From: Azolla caroliniana
Lineage: Eukaryota; Polypodiophyta
Direction: 5' to 3'
DNA length: 64,000 nucleotides
Assembly: GCA_043228905.1 (NCBI GenBank)
Contig: JBHGNT010000021.1
Location: 1,364,001 to 1,428,000, forward strand
Below, piece by piece: positions 25,601-40,600 of this stretch. The notes under the pieces were generated by a model. That model did not search any database and had not been told where the DNA came from. It worked only from the letters and a program-made list of their open reading frames with translations. The position numbers and the translations under genes were made by a program. Position 1 is the first letter of the stretch. Every line of letters begins with the position of its first letter.

Positions 25601-28600
25601 TCTGAGCACTAAGGTTCCATGCCATTGCCGGACTCCAGACAAGCTCTGGTGTTTCAGTTGTTTGTTCAAGGGCTGCAACAACAGTTTCCCCTGGGCCATC
25701 ACGGATAGCCGAGACAAGGCCATCTGGGAGGTATTTTGCAAGAGTTATTGCCACTCGGGGTCCGTGCATTGGCTGACCAACAAGCTTTCCCAAAAGGGAT
25801 GCTGCAGCTGCTCTTTGCTGAGGCGGTATTTCCTCTACAACACACAAAGCAAGAGGTTAGCATACTTGAGAAAGTTGCATAATCATGGAATCTATCACTG
25901 ACAGAATCATACCCTGCATAGGAAGCATAAGCTGAAGTATGTAAACAAATCCTCCATGTTTTGCCGTAACCCAAGTTAACTCTGAAGTACTTGCCAATGC
26001 AGACAAAACTCGTAAAGCCCCTGGTCTGCAGGCAGGTGTGCTATGAAGAAGCTTAAGCACAAGCATTAGACTGGAACGATCAGCCACCATGGCTTCAACA
26101 CTAGGAGCATGAGTTGTTAGGATAGAGAAAATATTCAGACATAATTGTGGCACCTCCCCACATGAATTTTTCGAGTCCACAAGGCTTTCAAAAAATGGTA
26201 CTAATTGCTCTTTAGAGCTGAATATTGAAGCAAGGTTTGGAATAGCTATGAGGAGGTTCTGTAAGATTAACAAATAAATCACATGTCTGTCAGTGAAACC
26301 AAGAAGCACTTACCTGAAACTAAATCAAGAACTTGGTCTTTCCACACACCTGAAGTGCTGTAAGCCCAGTTGTAAGGTCCTTTACAAGAATATCTTGAGG
26401 TGACATATCCTCATGAGTCTGAACAAGAGAATTTTCAATTGATTGTTTAGTATCCGTTTGCGATTCACATTCTTGTGATAGTTCAGAACTAGCCTCTTGT
26501 ACATTTGGTTTATCCATTTCAGCTGAGTTTTTCATCATATTCAGTTTTTTCCTCTCCTCTACTAGCTTGCAGATGAATTTCAGAAGAGAGTGACAAAAGA
26601 AATCAGCCTGACCAAGTTCATAATCAGGCTGTTCATTATAAACTCTTAGGTAAACTTCACCCACATGGAGCTCTTTGGAAAGAGATTTATATTCAAATAT
26701 CTGAGCTTCTTTCATTTCATATGAACCATCCGGACACTGCGATGCTCGTTGCTTATCCACAAACTTCAAGAGCTCACCCCGTGTGGATGAATTCCAAATT
26801 ATCTACAAAAAAACAATTATTTACAACACTTTAAATAAGCAATGCTTGAATTTTTTCAGCACCTTGATGAATCATAAATATAACCTCTGGTGTTTCCAAA
26901 TTAGAATTGATGTTGTGAAGAAGCTCCTTCAATGATCCGGAGCTAAGCATGGCTGCTAGCTTTGGGGTTAACAAGGCTTTTAAAGAGTTAGATGCAGTAT
27001 TATTGATTGGTGATGAGGATTCTTCTGTTTGAGAGCCCTGTAATCGGCTAAGAGCCTGTGCTGCAAGATATGCATGCATATTTTTACCAATCTGAACTCG
27101 GCTGCCAACACCATGAGGTTCGCTTGCACTACTTTCTTCTGCTGTTGAATCATATTGCAAAAGAAGAGGGAGAAGATACCTGTATCACAAATAAAGAGAG
27201 AATTCAGAAGAAATTTTGCAAAGAATCACATCAAAAAATTCGAAATAATGGGATTTACCATATAACCCCAGCCTTTAACATGCGATCTTGCAAGTCTTGT
27301 GATAGAGCCAAGTTACTAATAGTCTGAAGTGCAGAGTCAACAGCAACAGGAGCATGCTCAAGTTCGGAGCAATGGACAATGTCTTCAACAAATCCAGGAC
27401 ATCGTAGCATTTCTCTCCAAGCACTTCTAAATTTGCTCAAACAAGCAAATGTGCATACAACATTTGTCACAATCATTGCAGCTGGGTCCGTTCCAGGAGT
27501 GTTAATTTGTACTACATACATGCATCTTGAGAGTAGTGTGGCTAGTAAAGTTATTCCACCATCTCGTACCAATTCCTCACCATTGAGGGAAGAAGATGCA
27601 CACCTGTTGCACATATGAAGAAGCAAATATATGGCAAAGCATGCTAAAACAAGACAATAATCGGATATAAGACTGTATGATTTTTCTTACGTTAACCATA
27701 CAAGCTCTGAAGCTGCAATAAGGAGTGGCACTCTATCTGGAGACAGAAAGTTACTATCATCTGTATTAACTGTTGTGAAGCAGCTGAATAACATTGAGTA
27801 CCCTGCATACTTAAATGGCTCGAGAACACTTCCATAACGTCTATAGAGGATGCATTGGCCTTTTAATAAGAGTAACAACCTCCAGGACTGAGGCCCTTGA
27901 AGACCATGCAAGGTAGCCTAAACATGGAAGTAGTGAGTATTTAAGTTGTCAATCCATCCATGAAAATATGGGCATGTTTCAAGTTATCATATTTTAAAAT
28001 ATCACGAGTATACTTGAGAATTATCAGGTACCTGACTTGAACTTAGAAAATGCCCACTATAGGAAATTCTCAGAATATTCATAATATATACAAATATTTT
28101 ATGCCCCAAATATGAAATTTGTATCGAATTAAAGACAAGTAGGAAGTTCTCCAACCTGCAAGCATTCATAAGCTTTCTGAACAGCCACAAACTTCTCTCT
28201 TCCCTCTGGATTCTTATCTGGATGGAACTTCATTGCAAGCTTCCGATATTGCCTCTTCAGCATTTCCTCATCAACACGGCCAGCCAATGGCTCAGTACAT
28301 TTCCCATCATCTTCAGAAGGATTACAATAATTACCACTCATATCCTCTTCAAATGGTATCTCTAAGATTTTACAAGCTTCCTCCTCAGAAAGGTCCATTG
28401 GCCGTCTTGTCAGTTCTTCACGCCACATTGTAAGCAAGGATTGAAGGAACTCAATATGCTCTACAATGGGCCAATTAGGAAACCTTAGCTCATCACATAA
28501 ATTCCTCAGATAATAACGATGGCACCACATTTCATCCTTAAGTTCTGGGTAAGTAACCGGAGGCATAGGTGCATATTCATATAAAGAATGACAATGTTGA

Positions 28601-31600
28601 GATAGTTTCTGAGTAAAATCTCCAAGATGTTTAAGAACCTATCAAAACAAATATCAAGATATACTAAGCCAAATCCAGTCCTAATCCATATTTGTTAGGT
28701 CTCATTGGGCATTATGCTCTTTTGGAGAACTTAATTATATATTGTTTTCATTCTTTACACCGCATGAAAAACAGAAATAATACCTGATCAATTAGCCTCT
28801 CAGCTCTCATCTTGTGTGTCCATATGATTTCTGGAGTATCCGAGTCAGCAACCATGGCCGCAGCAAAGGCTGCTGGGCCACTCCTTTCCAATACATAAAG
28901 AAGGGACTCTGGCAAAAGACCACCAAGAATGCTACGTTTTGCCAAAGGAAGAGATGAGGACAAGGCTGCTTCTGCTCCTCCATGAAAGGCTTGAAGGGTA
29001 TGTGTAGCCGCAAAAAGGTTAGCAACAGAATTCAGGTTTGATCCAGCATAAGCAAGTAGAAAGTAGAAAGCGCCTGTATTATAAAGCCGGACCATAGCCT
29101 TAGGGTTTCTTGTTACTACAGCCTTCAAAAGTGATGCTGCCCCATCCACAATTGCTGGTTCTCCTGCTAAAATTGACTGCATGCCACATTGCGAATTATT
29201 AATTTTCAAACTTCAAGAAAATACTTTCCAGTTTATACCAAACATTAATCTACTCCACTTCTCTAGAAATACAAACTTACAGGGGAAAAGATGGTCCTAA
29301 TAAAAATTCAATGCATAAGCAAATGGATTCAGTTGCCAAAACTAAAATAGCCATTATCAATGGTCCAAAAGTGCATCTATCTGGCAATTTGAGGATAGAA
29401 ACTTTCCAAGCATATGGTCAGCTAGACAGAAAAGGATAAAAATTAATTTAAAAACCAATATAGAACTACCTAGTATTTATAGATACACGTTGCAACCTTT
29501 CATTAAGAAGATGAACAAGCTTATATACCGTCTAGTAGTTAAACATAACAACCGTCAATATATATGGTGTTATCTAAAACTTATCAATAATGGGAACCAT
29601 CAAAGTGTCATTAAAAGGCATGGTCAGGATGACGCAAGGATGATGAGATTTATACAGTAGAATATATATGCGACAATTGAATCAAAGGATAACACAAGAA
29701 ATATGTCTTAACAAGTAATGTAGTTCGTGTCAGCTTTTGTGATGAGCCAGAAATGAGTTGGATAACGAAAGAAAAATCACCTGTGCAATATGTGGAAGAC
29801 AACGAGAGCTGGACAAAATGCGCTTAACTCGGGGGGTAGGAGTTACAAGTTCACCAGCATCATCTAAATCTGAATGAACATTCACCATACTGTGCAAGAT
29901 AGATAATGCCACTTCTCCAACCTGACAGACAAAGCACAAATCCCTTTTTGTAACACATAACAAATTCACATAATCAACAGTTAATATATTATAAATCAAT
30001 CTGTAGGAAAATAGAAAAAACAGGAAGGAAATGAAACACACACATAATATCATGAAAGAAAAATCTACATTAAAACAACAAAAACATCAGACAAGCAGCG
30101 TGGATTTTCCTGTAAACCATACGCTGGGGGCTCAACTCCGATCCCCATCTTAGGTGTCATTTCACCTCATTAAGAAATAATAATAATAACAAACACTCAA
30201 ACATACAAATGATCTCATAAATGTTGTCACTACAGCACTTTTTCCTCTTTCCAGGGTTGACCAGGAGCATATGGGGAAATAATGAAACTTTAGGGGTATT
30301 TGGGAAATGAAGAAGAACTTAAGAATATTTCTAAGTTTTTTCTGAAAAAAGAGTGGATGAGCAACATGCCTGTGCAGATGTCAGCACTGGAACACGAGAA
30401 GCTAATGCCCAGCGTAATTCACGAATATCACTTAGTTTTTTCCACTCAGTCATGCTGGAAGCCCAGCACTTTGTGTTCCAATCAATTTCTTTCTTTGACC
30501 ATTGCCTTCTAATACCATCTTTTTCCATGGGACCAACCTGTGCACCATCCTTGTTCATATAATGCCATTCTTTTTGTGGTTCCACAAATGCAGTAGATGC
30601 TATAAGATTTGACTGCAGTGGAATTGAAGTTCGTTCAGCAGCCTCGTGCGCTGTTGTCAAAAAGTCAACAGCTAGTACGCAACCTCCTACACACACACAA
30701 GCCTCTGCATTTGAAGATACTTTCATGAGCACCTGTCTCAGAAAAGGTAAAGTTAAGCAAAATAGGATATTGTTGTATACCATAAATGGTCGTTCACCAG
30801 AAATCAAGCTATGGCTACGCAGTTGTTTTATGTAAAACTATAAACACATAGAAAATTTTGAAAGCTTATTTTTCATACACGTGAGATACTCATACTATAA
30901 ACAACAACGCACATACGACATCATTTATTCATAGAAACAACAACTTTTCAACAGAGAGTGTTCACAATTAATATTCATGATACTATTTCTTTCTTGTTTC
31001 CAGGAAGCACAATCCCACATAGTTTGTTTTTATTGTTAATAACCTGCATTACAATCTCATTTAGTGAAAGCCTCAAGCCAACAAGTGTTTCAGCAGATAG
31101 CCCCTATAGTTTTACATTTATTATGTTCTAGTGTTCTTTCTCCTCCTGCTTTATTCCAGTCTTTAAAAAAGCAAACTAAGAAAGATGGTCACCTTCAAGA
31201 GCAACAAAAGTCTATGTCGAAGAGCTCTGTCACTTGTACGATCCAAAAGAACAGTGATATGGGCAGTTCCATCAAAAGGACCAATTGCCAGGTAATGTTG
31301 TTCACAAACAATAGCCATTGCCCTGGCACACAATTCCCTTACAGATGATCCACCTCCACCCCCAAAGCCATCAAGCTTACCGACATCACACCACTGTTCT
31401 GATGTATCCATTTCATCCCAAGTTGCTCCTTCAACAACTAAACCCATGTCCGCATCACATAAAAAGCGATGGTACAATGCCCTGAAAAATGTGGGGGGGT
31501 CTCTAAGAGGGAAGTCCTGAGCCTCACCACCCATTCCACTACCATCTAGGAGAAGCCTGAGATAATACTGACCAACACAGACTTCTTTTGAAAGGCTTGG

Positions 31601-34600
31601 ATACCTGACCCTATACTCCAAGTAATTCCAAGAAAGCTGACTAGAAATTCGTTCTCCATGTTTATCATCAGTTCCATAACTGATGACATTGACATCTTCA
31701 GTGCGTTCCTTCTCCACATTTAGATGGTGAACTTCAGATTTCAATGCTTCTTTTAATTCTTGCCGAGTTCTTTCATTCCAGATTAGATCTGCGCGACTAT
31801 GATCTAGTCCAAATGCCCACCAAAACTGAGGCCAATTACAAAGTAACCGACCAGATCCAACAGAAGTACTTTCCGTCACAACTTGAGCAGGAGCAGGAAC
31901 ATTTAGATAGTTAGAGATGTCATTGTTTGATCCATTTGTGATACCATTGACATTGTTTTGGTTAGATAATGAGGTGGCTGATGATGAAGTATCATGGTCC
32001 AATGGAGCTACCACATCAGCTGTGGGATGGTATTCTAATAAAGTTACAGCTGAGTCCTTATTTAGTGTTTGTGAATTTGATGATACTACATTCTCATGTA
32101 TTACATCTGGAGAAGAGTTTCCCTCTTTTGCATGCACTTGTTTACCACCATTTTTCGTCCGAAACAATTTACCTCTTCTATATTGAAGTATACGTTGTTG
32201 CCTCCGTTTTGCAGAGAATCTTAACTCAGATTCATCCTCTAAGCAATCATCTTCACCGTCTTTCGGGAGTGTATGAAGGTATGCCACTAGACCAGGAGGG
32301 ATTATACGTGAGAGTAGCTCAAGTGCTGGTTTATATGAGTCTGCCCAAAGAGCTACTAGTTGTCTGCTGACCTCACGACGTTCTCCAGATGAGAGGAAAC
32401 AAGCATTTTCTAAATGTCTCAAAAGAGCTCCATCTCGTAAAGCAGCATCTCTCATTGATTCTGCGGCAATTGCATCCTCCTCTGCAATAGTTCGCATAAT
32501 CACTGCAACAGTTTCCCTTACACTTTCTGCAGTATGTCCAAACAGGGAAAATAAGCGCCTCCTTAAACCTGCTACCTGCCTTAAAGTTTCCACAAACGTA
32601 GAATGATCTGTATTCTCACTTTGTGGTTCACAAAGCATTGCCTCCAATACTTCCACCACCGCCATTGACAATAAAGGTGATACAGACACTGATTTCAGCC
32701 GATTCACCAGGATAGTTATATAGGATTGCTGATTGAAAAGGACAGACTTTGCATGCATCAAAGTTGCATGCCTCTCTCCTTTTGAGTTGAGCAGATAAGC
32801 ACTCTCACCAGGTCCACCTCCGATAAGCACAGCAATGAGACTAGCAGCTTCAGTGGCAACACCTTCAGACCCACTTCGTAGCAAGCCCAATACTCGCTGC
32901 ACAGCAGTAGGATTTGAAATAACAACAGAAAATGCAGATGTGGAGGTAAGTAGCCGTCTCAGGCAAGAAGCAAGACCTATTATTGTTGCAGATGCTTTGG
33001 GTGATGGAGGTGGAGGAGGAGGAGCCTCTGGAGGCAAATTTGGTGGAGCAGGAAGCAATGATAGCAATGCCATCAGTGCAACCTCTGGTACTTCAGTGTT
33101 GGATTGTACCCCACTATATGGAACACATGCATTGAATTCCTTGATTCTTCTCCAGAATTTTGCCTTTGATCCATGAATGGAGCCGCCTTCAGCTACCACA
33201 TCCTTGGCAGCTATGACAAGATGTTTTAAATGAAGAGCCTCGCCATCGAGGTCTGCAAATAAGCGGAGAGTAGAAGAATTTGTAGATTGAGATAGTGGTG
33301 GAACTTTGCCACATGGAGGATCAATATAATGACCAGGAAGAGTTAATCTTGGTAAAACAGGTATAGGACGCTGGCCCTGAACATGAGAATTAATATTACA
33401 CATAAATGTTTACTTTCTGTGTAGTATTTCTAGAATTTATCGCTTACCTCCAGTTGTACAACATCCTTTACAGCAGCCAATAAACTGTCACGAGATGTAC
33501 TTGAATATACCTAAAAAAATGTTACCCTCCAGTTATATATCACATACACATGACAGGTCAAGGACATCTAGCTGTTCAGGAGCAATATAAATTAAGCATC
33601 ATGCTAAGATCTGTTAGCTGTTCAGGCACAATGTAAATTAAGCATCATTCTAAAAACAGGATTTTTCATCTGATGAAATTTTTCCTGGCAAAAGGCTCTA
33701 AGAACTCACATGAATCAGACAACCATCGTTGTATTCTATTGCAAACAATTGGGGCTCCTCAACAAATCGAACAAGAGCAGCTACTGAAGATAATGGCCGA
33801 ACACTCACAGCCTGCATCAGCACAAAATCTATAGAAATTGTAATAGGAATGCTTCTGATGTCTCTCTATATCTTTCAAGGACGGAAATATATCCGTCCAT
33901 TGATCTAGCTAGCCCTCTATCTTCAAGATTTATACAATGCTATGACCTTACCTCATAGTTATCTGTTCTGCGTTCTACAATGGATGACTTTGTCAAGATA
34001 AGTTGCCTGTGTACAGAATCACCATGCTCATCTAATCCAGATTTTTCACCATGGAAGAAATGTGTACTGAAGTTGTTAGCAGTGCCACGCCCAGCAGAAC
34101 GAAACCTAATCACAGACCACTCACCATACCGCGTCTCCTCTGCACCCACTGCTACCATAGCTGTTCCATTTCAGAAAAAGTAAATGTAAAACATATCACC
34201 ATTATATAAGGAGAAACACAATTACTCAAAACAAATTGGAGATAAGAACCATGACATATCATGCCTCTTTGCTTCAAGAATTCAATTGGCCCAATTTTTT
34301 GTGACCTATCAATCAATAGCGTCAACCCCAAATGTGTCTTCGCAACATCTGCCTGTCAAATTCCATGAAATTGTCATTAGCACTTTTGAATAAGAATGTA
34401 AGAAGCCATTTATTCAAAGGTCAAATTAATTACCCACAAATCCAACAACAATGATGATGCATCAACCAACAATAAAAAACAGAAGTATTCATATGAACCA
34501 GATCCTAGTTTGAGCCATTTACCCTTTATTTTTATTGACTTACGATTTTTGAGAGGATGGTTGAATTGGACACCCCAAAATCTGGTAAAAATGCTTTACG

Positions 34601-37600
34601 CTTCCTGCCATACATGGGACATAAAACAAATCCGCCTCCTTCAGCACTGTTTCTGCCATAAGCATCCGCAAGAAGTATTATACTGGGAGAATCCATATCC
34701 CGAAAATCTAAACACCATCGCAGATCCCCCGTCTTTTGTTTTCTAACTTCTACTCCAACAACTGTTACCCATAGAGTCTGCACCAGTGATTAGAAATGTT
34801 TATTAATCACATTGTATGCATTAAGCCTAAAGTTAATAACCAGAACAGAGTTCACAAAATAAATGGCTCCTATTTGAGACTAATATTTTGTCATTACATT
34901 TCATAACAGCATTTACTCAAATATAAATATAAAATATGTCTGCAACCACACCATAATGTGTATATAGACCCTTTGCTACAATCGTTTATACAGGTCCTGA
35001 TCACAAACATTCCAAATCCACAAAACCTGCCACTCACTCCAAAGTGTCTCCAGTAATTTGATTTCAACAAGGGACAGCATCAAATTTCTGTACTTCCGAC
35101 CTCTAAATCCCAGGAGGTGGGGAGTCATTGGGAGACCAAATCATATGCAAAGGTGAAAGTTAGAGACCATCATTGGATTGCTATACATCATTGCAAGTAA
35201 TGTTCCTATTGCCACACTCATTTTCATCTCCAAGACCTTTTCTGTTGTTTGTTTGCAGACATCTCTAGGTCCTAAAGTAGTTTACATTTGCAGCTTCCAT
35301 GAGTTGTGCCTCCCAGAGACTCTGGTCATAATTCCTACTATGTTTTTTGAACTCTTATCAATTTCTCCCCCTTTTTTAACGCACCCCATCGCAAACCCCC
35401 TTCTCCAATGCACCTTATCTCCCAGAGACTCTGGTCATAATTCCTACTATGTTTCTTGAACTCTATCAATTTCTCCCCCTTCTCCAACACCCCATCGCAA
35501 ACCCCCCTCTCTCTTTACTGGCTTTCTCAAAGACGAGACAACACTTAAGATGTAATCTCTCGTTTGTTCTTATAGGCCATTTTGGCCTCTTAAAAGAAGT
35601 TAATATATCTTTCTTTCTTCATCGTGCTTGCTTATCCTTTCATTCTCTATCTAATGCTCCCCATGATATTTCTCCATCCTTCCCCCTCTCCGCTTTCTTA
35701 CCCCCATATTCTCTATCTCATGCTTTTCCCACTTTGTTATTTTGCTTTCTTAGTAGTGTTCTTCATCTCATGTGCATGATTGTGCTTTCTGCTCTATTTC
35801 CCTATGTTACTTTTGCACATTTGTCTCAGCTCCATGTCACTATCCCAGAGCCCAGCCACCCAATTTCTGTGCTCTCTTCTACATCTGTCTCTTTTGTCAT
35901 TTCCCCCCTTGCAACTGATGTAACTTTGCATGAAACCATTACCTTATTTGATTTGAAGAAAAATATATATTTCTTACCATGTTCCTCAATGAGTACCAAC
36001 ATACAATATAGGTTTACAACACAGAACTATGCATCTGATTAAAGGGAAATAACATCTGGAAATTTTGGACAGAAACCATTCTAAAAAAAACAAAAAATAC
36101 ATATGCACACATTGCCGCATGAAAACAATTGAGTTTGATAAGCTTTCTATTTGAATCCCTTCTCAAAATGTGCAAGATCATCATCTTTATATACCATTTG
36201 AATAAAAACCCATTACATCTTTACAATTAGCATCGCATGAGACATGTATAGTATTCACATCGTTCATGCTCAGAGGTATGTATGAGTTCATAAAGAGAAC
36301 ACACGATTTTGTACCTCCTATTACAGCAGCATTCATTAAACTTACAAATCACTACATATGAAATTACATAGCATGAGAGAATGAAAATATTTACCAATGG
36401 AGAGTTGGAAGTTTTGCGCCTTATTTGGACAACCTTGAACTCGGCAACAGGGGATGAGGAAATTGATCGACCTGGTGTCTTGCTCCATTTTAGCCTATTA
36501 AGTTCTGTCAAAATTGCCACACGATACCTAGCAGAAACAAATTATGCATCAGAAAAAGTGGTAAGATTTTTAACATCACATTTAAAAACATTTTCCAAAG
36601 AAGTCTGGCTTACACAGTACTCAGAATTTTTATTTTTTAATTTCAACGACATCAAGAACACAAAAAACGGTGTGTCTAGTTTGACTTACAGAATATTCAT
36701 GACACTTACCTAAATTACAATGAAACCAAAGAACAAAGAAGAATTGCATTTTCTAGTATTTGTGAATGCCATGTTTCCTTCCAAAATTATTTGCATGGTA
36801 TCAGAGACAATGCAAATTCAAAAAGATGTTGAATCTCGATTGATGATATCAACACCACTCAGATCAACTCAAGGATGAACCCTGACTCTCAAAACATACA
36901 AATGAAAACCACAGTAGAACATTGGTTGTCACATATAATAAGTTGACAAATGGTTGGCAGCAAGACATAAATCAGAACCCCAAGTAAAATTGATAACAAG
37001 GTAAAATGGAGAGAGCCATTGTTGGTATACTAAAATAAAAGAACACACTACCTCCATGTTTATATTTACATTCCAACCATTCCAGTCGCATGTTGTAAGT
37101 ATAAACACAACCCCCATTCCAATATAGCTTGGATTTTCCACACTTAAACATAACTTAAGTGGAAAAGAATTGAATAATCCAAGCTGATATTATTAAATTG
37201 GATAAGGAAAGGATATGGATCAGCCCCACAACATCTCTTGGTGGGAAGATGGGCCATTTCAAGGCACTCTTTTTACACGTGTCACAGGATGGATTTAATA
37301 TCAGACCTTATATGGATATTCATCTATCTTATGTGTCCCATATGGTGATAAGACAGCTCAAAACCTATTTAGAAATTGAGATAGACAGATGCATGCAAAA
37401 CTCTGGAGCAATGGATCTGCCAATTGTATCATCAGGGGGTGAATCGGAAGAGCACTATGCCTACCGTTGCCTCTTCAAACAAGGGTTTGGCTTGTACTCA
37501 AGGACATGGAATATGAAGACCAATGGTGTTTCGAGTTCTTCTTGATAGAACTCAAGAGACATAGAAAGAAGTTATTCAAGAACAATCAACCATAACCACA

Positions 37601-40600
37601 ATAGCTCATCAACAAAGAACCACAACTTCCTTTAGCTTCATCTCTCCTTCTCATGATTGCCCGCATGATAAGGAGTAAAGCATCGGTGCCCCATGGTATA
37701 ATCCACGTTGAGATAGGAGCATCCCAATAATCATTGAGGATTATTCCAATCAGTGACTGGTATCCAATGGCTTGGGGAGCTCCATAGACAAAGATAGTCA
37801 AGGTTCACACTTATGTCATCAAAATCATTTTCTGAACAAAAGGAAATAATCATTGTTCATATGCTAAAACGCAGTAATGGATCGAGTCGCATGGCAAATT
37901 GTTTGCACTACTGAAATTCCAATAGAGCTTGGATTGTCCCCATTTAACCATAACCAAAGCAGAAAATAATAGGGTGATCCAAACTGATATTATCAATTTG
38001 GACAACAGAAGAACATGGATCAACCCCACAGCATCCCTTGGCAATAAGATTGTCCACTATAAGGCACAGTTTTTACACACATCAGAGGATGGATTTATCA
38101 TCAGGCCCTCTTATATGGTACATCTTCGTATAAGCTGTGTAGGGTGAAAGGGTAGTTGGGGACCTTTTCACATCAATTAGAGATTGAGGTAGGCAGATAT
38201 GCACGCATACCTCTAGACAAGAGTTTGCCAATCGAGTCATCAAGGAGTAGAATCTAAAGAAAACTGTCTGTCAATGTACTATTTTTTATGAAACAAGAGG
38301 ATACCATTGCTTCTTTAACCAAAGCTTTGGCCCACAATGCAAGGTAATGGAATACAAGGACCAATGGTTTCTAGGGTTGTTCTTGCTAGAACTCCAGAAA
38401 TATAGGGAGAAGTTATTGGACAACAAGACAACCACACAAGCTTATCAACAAAGAACAACTTTCTTTAGCCCCATTACTCCTAGAAGTCAATTAAGCGCTA
38501 CACAGGAGGGCTCCTGACCAGTACATTGCAAAGGGGTTACAATAGACCGGGCAATAGGAATTTTTCATGAACAACGTCAGCCCCAGCGACGTGGATGAAG
38601 ATCACACCACCCTAGTCATCAACGAAAAGGCCATAATCTCCCGCCATCACAAGTGCTTCATGCGCTTCAAAGATCTCTCCAATTTGGATTGGCCTATGCT
38701 AGAGATCTTTCAAAGACAAAAATTCTATCTATCTGGCTTGAGAATCTTACATGTATTGATAACAAGATTTTTTAGTCACCTTTTTATTTTATCTTATTCT
38801 TCACTTATTTACATTTATTTTTGTTTGTTTTCATAGACCATTTATTTTAGTTTTTTTACATTTACATAGATATTATTTCTGTTCGGTTTCATAGACCACT
38901 TTGACCTCTTAAAAGACATTAATATATCTTACTTTCTTTTGCTCACGTGGTACACCAGTATACCTACCTATATCTATCTCCAGCTGATGTATGCGGTGCA
39001 AATATGTCCAATGGTGCACCTCATCTGCGTAGTATAAATCCATCCTTAGTGATGTTGATAGGATGGTCTACATAGATGGCCATCTTTGTACATAATTCCT
39101 ACAAAGGTTCAATCTATGTCCTAGACTCTAGCTGAATGAGATATTTTTGGTGATTTTGCTAATCTCTAAATGAGTGAGTATAAGAGCTAGTGCATCCTAG
39201 CAGAATTGGTAGGGAAGTAATATTTAACGTTGAAACTATGATGACGAAACCCAAACCATGATGTGATTTAGGTATACCAAGAGCTAGCGCATCCAAAGAG
39301 TATTGGAATCTTGAAACTATGGTGACGGAACCCAAACCACGATGCAGTTTGGGCATACCACCATGAAGTGTCTCACTCACTAGTCTAGAGGACTCTAAGG
39401 TCACAATGGTATATCTGTTCCACCTTACTAGAGCCCCTACAACCATGTATAAAAGAATTAATAAACTTTCCTGGTCCATCCCTCAAGAATATATAGTGAG
39501 AAAGAAAGAAAGACATATTAATGTCTTTTAAGAGGCCAACATGGCCTATAAGACCAAATAAGAGATTGCATCTTAAAATGTTGTCTTGTCTTCGGGAACA
39601 ACAAAGCAAAATAAATGTAACTAAGTAAAAAAGTAAATAGAAATAGAATAGGAAGTGACTAAAGAATCTCCTCATCTATACATGTAAGATTCTCAAGTCA
39701 GATATAGTGGGTATATGTGTATATATCCAAGCGCGAACCAAAAAAGAGCAGGAAAGATTCACAACATTTCATTGAATAGGAGTGTTGAAGTACAAAAAGA
39801 ACAAGTGGAAAATTCCAGTGACTTCCCTTACTATGCCTCTCAATTCAAAAGATACTCTATCTCTCTTCGTCCTCTATATGTTAGCTTGCCTTTTTAAAAT
39901 GATGTATTATTGCACAAAGTTTTATCCCAGGGTTATCATTAGCATACTAAATATGAATGGTGATTGGATAGAGCTAACCATCAAGACTCAACTGCATTGT
40001 TTGAGCAAAGTTTGACTGTATGCCTCTCATCCAAACTGTAGCTTTCATACCAATCAAGCATCCACAAAGGTAAGCAGACAGGTCACAGTGACATCAAATT
40101 TATGGCTGATAACAGGCTGGCTCATGCAAAATACAGATATATAACCAAATATATTCCATTCTCAAATCAATTTGAATGAATTTATTCTCAATAAAATATT
40201 GGCATCAGACTTGAAAGTCATCTAATTACTTAATATTGAAGATTCATTGGCAATGAAAAATTGCCTAAGGACATTTTATCTTCCACTGAAAGATATATGC
40301 AATGTTTGTCAAGGGAACTTTGCTATTCCGCTTAAAACCAAGCAAGTGGACTTGGGCACTGGTATTATTATTATCTTGCTTAAAACTCAGTAAGGGCAAG
40401 TGGATTTGAGACTTAATATTATTAGGTTTTAAAACTAAGAAAGAGCAACTGGGCTTCAGTCTTGATGATATCCAGCTTAAAGCTAAGAAAGAGACATTAT
40501 CCTAAATGATATTATTATCCAGCTTAAAATTGAGCAAAAGAGAACCTTGATATCATTCCTGCCTATCATGCAATCTATATGAGGAACAAGTTGTATGGAT

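Noticed and set aside
24484-25901. Plus-strand frames at 24484-24702 and 25515-25901
   Set aside because: Antisense shadows of GRV2 exons 18 and 19.
32835-33176. 113-codon plus-strand open frame
   Set aside because: Antisense shadow of GRV2 exon 8, which is conserved over its full length on the minus strand.
35449-36042. 197-codon plus-strand open frame
   Set aside because: It lies inside GRV2 intron 2, spans a tandem duplication and a LINE tail, is rich in pyrimidine-run Ser/Leu/Phe, and has no recognised domain.
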